64,000 nt of DNA from Haliclona indistincta (lineage: Eukaryota; Porifera; Demospongiae; Haplosclerida; Chalinidae), in contig OZ024784.1 in assembly GCA_964017065.1 (NCBI GenBank), forward strand, positions 6,615,152 through 6,679,151, written 5' to 3'. The notes under the pieces are model-generated. The model was not told the origin of the DNA, ran no database searches, and saw only the letters and a list, made by a program, of their open reading frames with translations. The position numbers were made by a program, and so were the translations under genes. Each line of letters begins with the position of its first letter. Position 1 is the first letter of the stretch. This document shows, one piece after another, positions 56,101 through 64,000 of the stretch.

Positions 56101-57060
56101 CAGGGAAGGAACTTCGAGTCCAAGCTGTTCTCTGAGCTCTGTGATCTACTGGATATTCACAAGACCAGAACTACTCCCTACCATCCTCAGTCAGATGGAT
56201 TAGTGGAGCGTCTGAATCGTACCCTTAGACAACTGTTGACCATTCAGATGCAAAAATGCCCAGAGGATACATGGGATGATCACCTTGCCCCTCTGATGTT
56301 AGCTTATCGTTCCAGTATACACGACAGTGTCAAGTTCACACCACACTATCTGATGTTTGGACGAGAAGTACGCCTTCCGGTGGATATTATGTTTGGTGGC
56401 GAGAGAGCGCCTGGTGAATCTCCAGCTGAATACACAAGCAATGTGAGGAGCCGCTTCAGCAGAGCGTATGAGACTGCTAGAGATAATGGACAGGGAGCAC
56501 AGAAGCGACAGAAAGATCACTATGACCGTAAAGTCACAGGAGGAAGATATAAGCCTGGTGATTTGGTGTGGCTCTACTGTCCAGCAGTATCTCCTGGAAA
56601 GGCTAAGAAATTTCATAGTGGTTGGAAGGGACCATACAAAATTCTGAAAGTGATCTCCGACGTGGTCTACCGAATACAGCTGGTTACCCCACCAACCGAC
56701 AGGAGACGAAGACAACGCTTGGTCGTACACTTCAATCGACTGAAGCCCTGTTACACGTCGAGTCCAGGAAACCCTACTGAGAAATCTCCAAGTCAACCGA
56801 ACCCTCCATCTGCTGGCACACCTACCATAGACCCGCCTGTTGAAGATGATCTGATGGTGCCCATACCAATAGACGAGCCGACATCACAAGTAGCCAATCC
56901 AGACACCAACCCAACTTCCCAAGCAACCACTTCAGATGCTGATGCGGCTTCAGAAGCAGTCAGTCCAGATCAAGAAGCAGGCACTCGTGGAGGCAGCTGG
57001 TCAGGACAACTTCGGCGCACAGTGCGACCGCCAGACTACTATCGTCCAGGCTCTTCGTGA
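53137..57060 (+). CDS. pol: Retrotransposon Pol polyprotein
   Basis: An uninterrupted frame of about 1,300 codons, expressed by frameshift from gag. In order: aspartic protease LLVDTGSAITII; reverse transcriptase with SLRFCVDYRKLNKVT, LDLRSGYWQVEVE, MPFGLCNAPSTFQRLM and the catalytic YLDDVIVF; RNase H with DTDASNIAIGAVLSQ and RTDHAALQWL; integrase with the HHCC zinc site (HGGIGGGHLGITKT ... CRKCARCAQ). The integrase core has Asp in ALDIIGPLPKS, Asp in HTDQGRNFES and Glu in SDGLVERLNRTL. A GPY/F-type module (WKGPYKILKVISDVVYRI) is near the end, followed by a Pro/Thr-rich tail. All catalytic residues looked for are present. Confidence 0.95.
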   Translation, partial: RSATDELGQPPVAEVTDLNPLHISSTSLQQSIFVNGVVQKRPISLLVDTGSAITIIHERVWCPPQSGLRKVNRPVLAANGGPLSILGQTEVRIVIAGKEFSHQVLIAGDITQECILGADFLTTHGFVIDLGNHVLRVGETSTPLLSSKTPLASSYHVSVGETFVVHPGEERLCKANISCEYPSLAGTTGVVEAQEGIEEKHQILLARVLANPDQGTVPLRIANLSGSAVTLYKGTNLAKFCPLGSPDQDTEYVELPMTESTPDTHVHHVGLQQSPASLLGIDTREWSEHQVEALNGLVSDFSSVFSSGKSDLGRTDKIYHQINTGEAAPICQTPRRLPFHSRQQVAEMLEEMGRQGVIESSSSPWASPIVLVKKKDGSLRFCVDYRKLNKVTTRDSYPLPRVDDILDSLHGAEWFTTLDLRSGYWQVEVEPSDRPKTAFTTPYGLYQFRVMPFGLCNAPSTFQRLMELVLSGMCWEICLIYLDDVIVFGRNWDEHLQRLRQVLSRLQEAHLKLHPGKCQFFRKSVSFLGHVISQHGVETDPVKIQAITHWPPPTNAKELRSFLGLASYYRRFIPKFAEIAAPLYRLQEKESRFSWTEPCQTAFDTLKQKLTTAPVLAFPTRDGMFVLDTDASNIAIGAVLSQLQGGVEKVIAYGSRTLSKSERNYCATRRELLALVYFLRYFRAYLLGRPFHARTDHAALQWLQQFKEPEGQVARWLEQIQEFDFQTLHRPGKLHTNADALSRIVPSQETDATAAVSMDPIDTSNWAPVWTDEDLQHQQANDPDLKIILEWMKTSSERPALVQVSGKGSIVRSLWAQWDCLELRDNVLYRRWEDNVGNVTMFQFVVPQVLVDDVLHALHGGIGGGHLGITKTLRKIRERFYWPGLQKDVEDWCRKCARCAQAKSPSTSARAPLVPSVVGVPMERVALDIIGPLPKSRRGNKYVLVISDYFTRWAEAVSLPNQEASTVAQALMNEWICRYGAPESIHTDQGRNFESKLFSELCDLLDIHKTRTTPYHPQSDGLVERLNRTLRQLLTIQMQKCPEDTWDDHLAPLMLAYRSSIHDSVKFTPHYLMFGREVRLPVDIMFGGERAPGESPAEYTSNVRSRFSRAYETARDNGQGAQKRQKDHYDRKVTGGRYKPGDLVWLYCPAVSPGKAKKFHSGWKGPYKILKVISDVVYRIQLVTPPTDRRRRQRLVVHFNRLKPCYTSSPGNPTEKSPSQPNPPSAGTPTIDPPVEDDLMVPIPIDEPTSQVANPDTNPTSQATTSDADAASEAVSPDQEAGTRGGSWSGQLRRTVRPPDYYRPGSS

Positions 57061-57073
57061 GGAGGGGGAGTAG
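57058..57073 (+). other. Polypurine tract
   Basis: A purine-rich run (tgaggagggggag followed by tag) directly before the 3' LTR, the usual plus-strand primer position. It overlaps the pol stop codon. Confidence 0.75.
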
Positions 57074-57266
57074 TGTAACGCCGGACAGTCTAGACCTGAC
57101 TTAGTCATGTTCACAGAACAATCACTGTTGTATTTTCATACACATGTCACCTCATCATATGACCTAGCCTAACCTTTAAATATGTGTGCATTGACTGTTG
57201 CATGAGAGAGTATTTTCTGAGTCATAACTGTTGCACCGTGTTCCCGACGCTCTGGCTAGCGCTACA
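57074..57266 (+). repeat. 3' LTR
   Basis: 193 bp, identical to 51857-52049 by eye. Followed by the CATG target duplication. Confidence 0.95.
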
Positions 57267-58582
57267 CATGTAATGATGGTAGAGGCCCAAGACTGAAAAA
57301 AGAACAATACCACTAATGTGATAACAATAAAGACTTGCCGATCAAGTAGATTTGTTTCCATAAACTGAGGTGGAGTGAGCGTAAGTTCTGAAGATGCATG
57401 GTCTTCTAGTGCTCTTGAAGGACTTAACCACTGAACAGAGAAGATTAATTTTGACTTCAAATAACAATTAGGTAGCCATACACTACTGCACAGTAAGTTA
57501 TTACAGGAGTGTATAAGGGGAAGGAGCGTTTAACTGCCGTATTCGCTATCAGATGCTCATTTTTAGTGGTTATATCACAGGTGAGCATTATAACTCTGCT
57601 TGGGCACGCATTTCACCTCTGGAATAACAAAATTTTCAAATTCATCAATTTTATGGTTAAAATTAAAGCCAATCAGCAATTACCTTAGCTTCAGAGACTT
57701 CAATGGTGTCTGGTGAAATTGGTGGTTTTTGTGCAGGACAACATAGGTAAAATACTGTATCATAGCGACGATGATAGTTAATTGGTGTGAGCCAATTTGA
57801 CCACTCCACAAGTGACCATACATCAGGCAAACACTGAAATTCTCTAAAGGTAGAAAAAGTATTATCACACTATAATAACAAACATGTAATTGGCTCACTT
57901 GCAGAATTCTATGAACTGAAATGCATCATTGTGTATTTTTGATCTCCAATGGTTTAAAGTATCACACGGTAACCATTTTACAGCTGGTTGAAAACTACCT
58001 GGCAGAAGGCGAGCTACTAGTGGCACGTCCTTCTTTCGTCTAGTTAGCAGCACCCCTGACTCCTCAAATAACTCCCTGATGGCACAGATCCTGAATGCTA
58101 CTTCTCCTGGTATAGGAGAACTTTGGAGAGTCTGGTACATAGGAAGACGAGGGTGTGAATCAGGACAGAGAGAGGAGAAGAGGTCAGTCCTAGGGGTACC
58201 GGCATCTTGAAAGAGTTCCAGCCATTTAGAAGAGTGATCAGCTTTGTCTAAAACTCCTCCTGGAAACACATGAGTGTTGGCCTAAGAAATAGTAGATATG
58301 TATAGTAAAATTATTTGTTAAAACTTTATATTCACTGCACCATGAAAGATGTTTTGGCACTTCTTTTCACAAAAAGAAGCTCAGAGTGCTCTTCGTTGGT
58401 GTCTTCTTTCTCTACTGTCATGCACACGGGTAGCCGGAGTGTCTCTGCCTCTGCTCTAAGTAGCTGTCGGTTCAAATACCGGTAAGGGCCTGCTGCCAGC
58501 ATCACACAAGCTGCCTCCCTCAATGCCTTCTTCACTACCGCCATTACTATTGTCAGGTGATTGCAAAAAAATTGTCAAAAAA

Positions 58583-58654
58583 GGGCTTGTCCGGGAATTG
58601 AACCCGGGACCTCTCGCACCCTAAGCGAGAATCATACCTCTAGACCAACAAGCC
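58583..58654 (-). tRNA. tRNA-Pro (anticodon AGG)
   Basis: The 72-nt minus-strand sequence begins GGCTTGTTGGTCTAGAGG and ends GTTCAATTCCCGGACAAGCC plus a discriminator C. The acceptor stem GGCTTGT/ACAAGCC is perfect. The anticodon arm is TCTCGCTTAGGGTGCGAGA with anticodon AGG. A box (TGGTCTAGAGG) and B box (GGTTCAATTCC) are present. It has no intron and no encoded CCA. It sits 39 bp upstream of the NUDT19 start, inside the NUDT19/SLC9 divergent promoter gap. Confidence 0.97.
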
Positions 58655-58762
58655 TCACGCGGAAGTCAGCAGCTTCCCATTCATTATCAGAGCTAGGGGC
58701 GTGTCAATAAAACTGCACGAGTGACTGCACTTCCTGCCGTTGCTAAAGCCTAAAGATCGATC

Positions 58763-64000
<5,238 letters not shown>

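Larger units (their letters stand above)
51857..57266 (+). mobile_element. Intact Ty3/gypsy LTR retrotransposon
   Basis: A 5,410 bp element with two identical 193 bp LTRs (TGTAAC...CTACA), a tRNA-Leu primer site, intact gag and pol frames, a purine-rich tract and a 4-bp CATG target duplication (51853-51856, 57267-57270). The domain order protease, reverse transcriptase, RNase H, integrase defines Ty3/gypsy (Metaviridae-like). There is no envelope frame. Identical LTRs and open frames indicate a very recent insertion. It lies antisense within a NUDT19 coding exon. Confidence 0.97.
51383..58544 (-). pseudogene. NUDT19: NUDT19-type peroxisomal CoA diphosphatase gene, split by a retrotransposon
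   Basis: ATG 58544-58542 begins MAVVKKALREAACVMLAAG. Exon 2 gives ANTHVFPGGVLDKADHSSKW and the Nudix helix FRICAIRELFEESGVLL (REUXEEXGU intact). Exon 3 gives LPDVWSLVEWSNWLTP and RRYDTVFYLCC. Exon 4 gives QWLSPSRALEDHASSELTL and PPQFMETNLLDR, then a GC donor (CG/GCAAGT). The next exon begins LGPLPSLH at about 57290 and is cut there by the LTR element; it resumes at 51856 with AFGLSRSLGHQ. The last exon ends THSKL-stop, a perfect PTS1. Left flank and right flank join in phase once the element and one CATG copy are removed. Without excision the transcript loses its C-terminal part and peroxisomal signal. Family role: hydrolysis of CoA and acyl-CoA. Confidence 0.85.

Noticed and set aside
56299..56796. 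A 165-codon antisense frame within pol
   Set aside because: Opposite-strand shadow of the integrase region; no recognisable domain. An antisense gene is possible in retroelements but nothing supports one here.

Overview
This is a gene-dense, intron-rich animal chromosome segment. A T-box factor, a PR/SET zinc-finger protein, SNAPIN, VAMP4, an NHE-type exchanger and a mitochondrial-clan P450 with its reductase are all animal-type genes. Most introns are about 50-150 bp, intergenic gaps are often under 250 bp, and the non-coding DNA is AT-rich. Together these suggest an early-branching metazoan, most likely a sponge. That placement is inference; the species cannot be read from the sequence. Gene models were made by hand from splice signals, reading phase and recalled family motifs, so exon edges are good to a few bases in most places.

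Layout: 0-8 kb holds SNAPIN (-), a DNAJA1-type Hsp40 (-), a mitochondrial cytochrome P450 (+) and NADPH:adrenodoxin reductase FDXR (+). 8-14 kb holds an unidentified coiled-coil/LRR protein (-), mitoribosomal protein MRPS33 (-) and an intronless SLF2-like gene (+). 14-21.4 kb is SPOUT1 (+), whose roughly 4 kb second intron is a nest of small DNA transposons. 22-24.5 kb is a PRDM gene (-). 25.4-32 kb is TFIIB (-), whose introns also carry transposons. 32.7-37 kb holds a T-box gene (+), a C5orf63-type glutaredoxin-like gene (-) and VAMP4 (+).

37-49.5 kb is a segmental duplication with three carnitine acyltransferase copies. Copies 1 and 2 are recent near-identical duplicates and copy 2 carries a frameshift. 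Copy 3 is older and has canonical motifs. A glutathione S-transferase (complete in unit 1, a relic in unit 2) and a pair of tiny TOM5-like genes lie between them. 50-51.3 kb is EIF3G (+). 51.4-58.5 kb is a NUDT19-type peroxisomal CoA diphosphatase gene (-) whose coding exon is split by a 5.4 kb Ty3/gypsy retrotransposon with identical LTRs. A tRNA-Pro(AGG) gene lies just upstream of NUDT19. A SLC9 Na+/H+ exchanger (+) then runs off the right edge; one of its introns contains a 1.5 kb 28-bp minisatellite.

Functional links: the P450 and FDXR are consecutive parts of one mitochondrial electron-transfer chain. The carnitine acyltransferases and NUDT19 both act on acyl-CoA/CoA pools. Several genes share very short divergent promoters (DNAJA1/P450, MRPS33/SLF2, C5orf63/VAMP4, GST/TOM5-like, NUDT19/SLC9).
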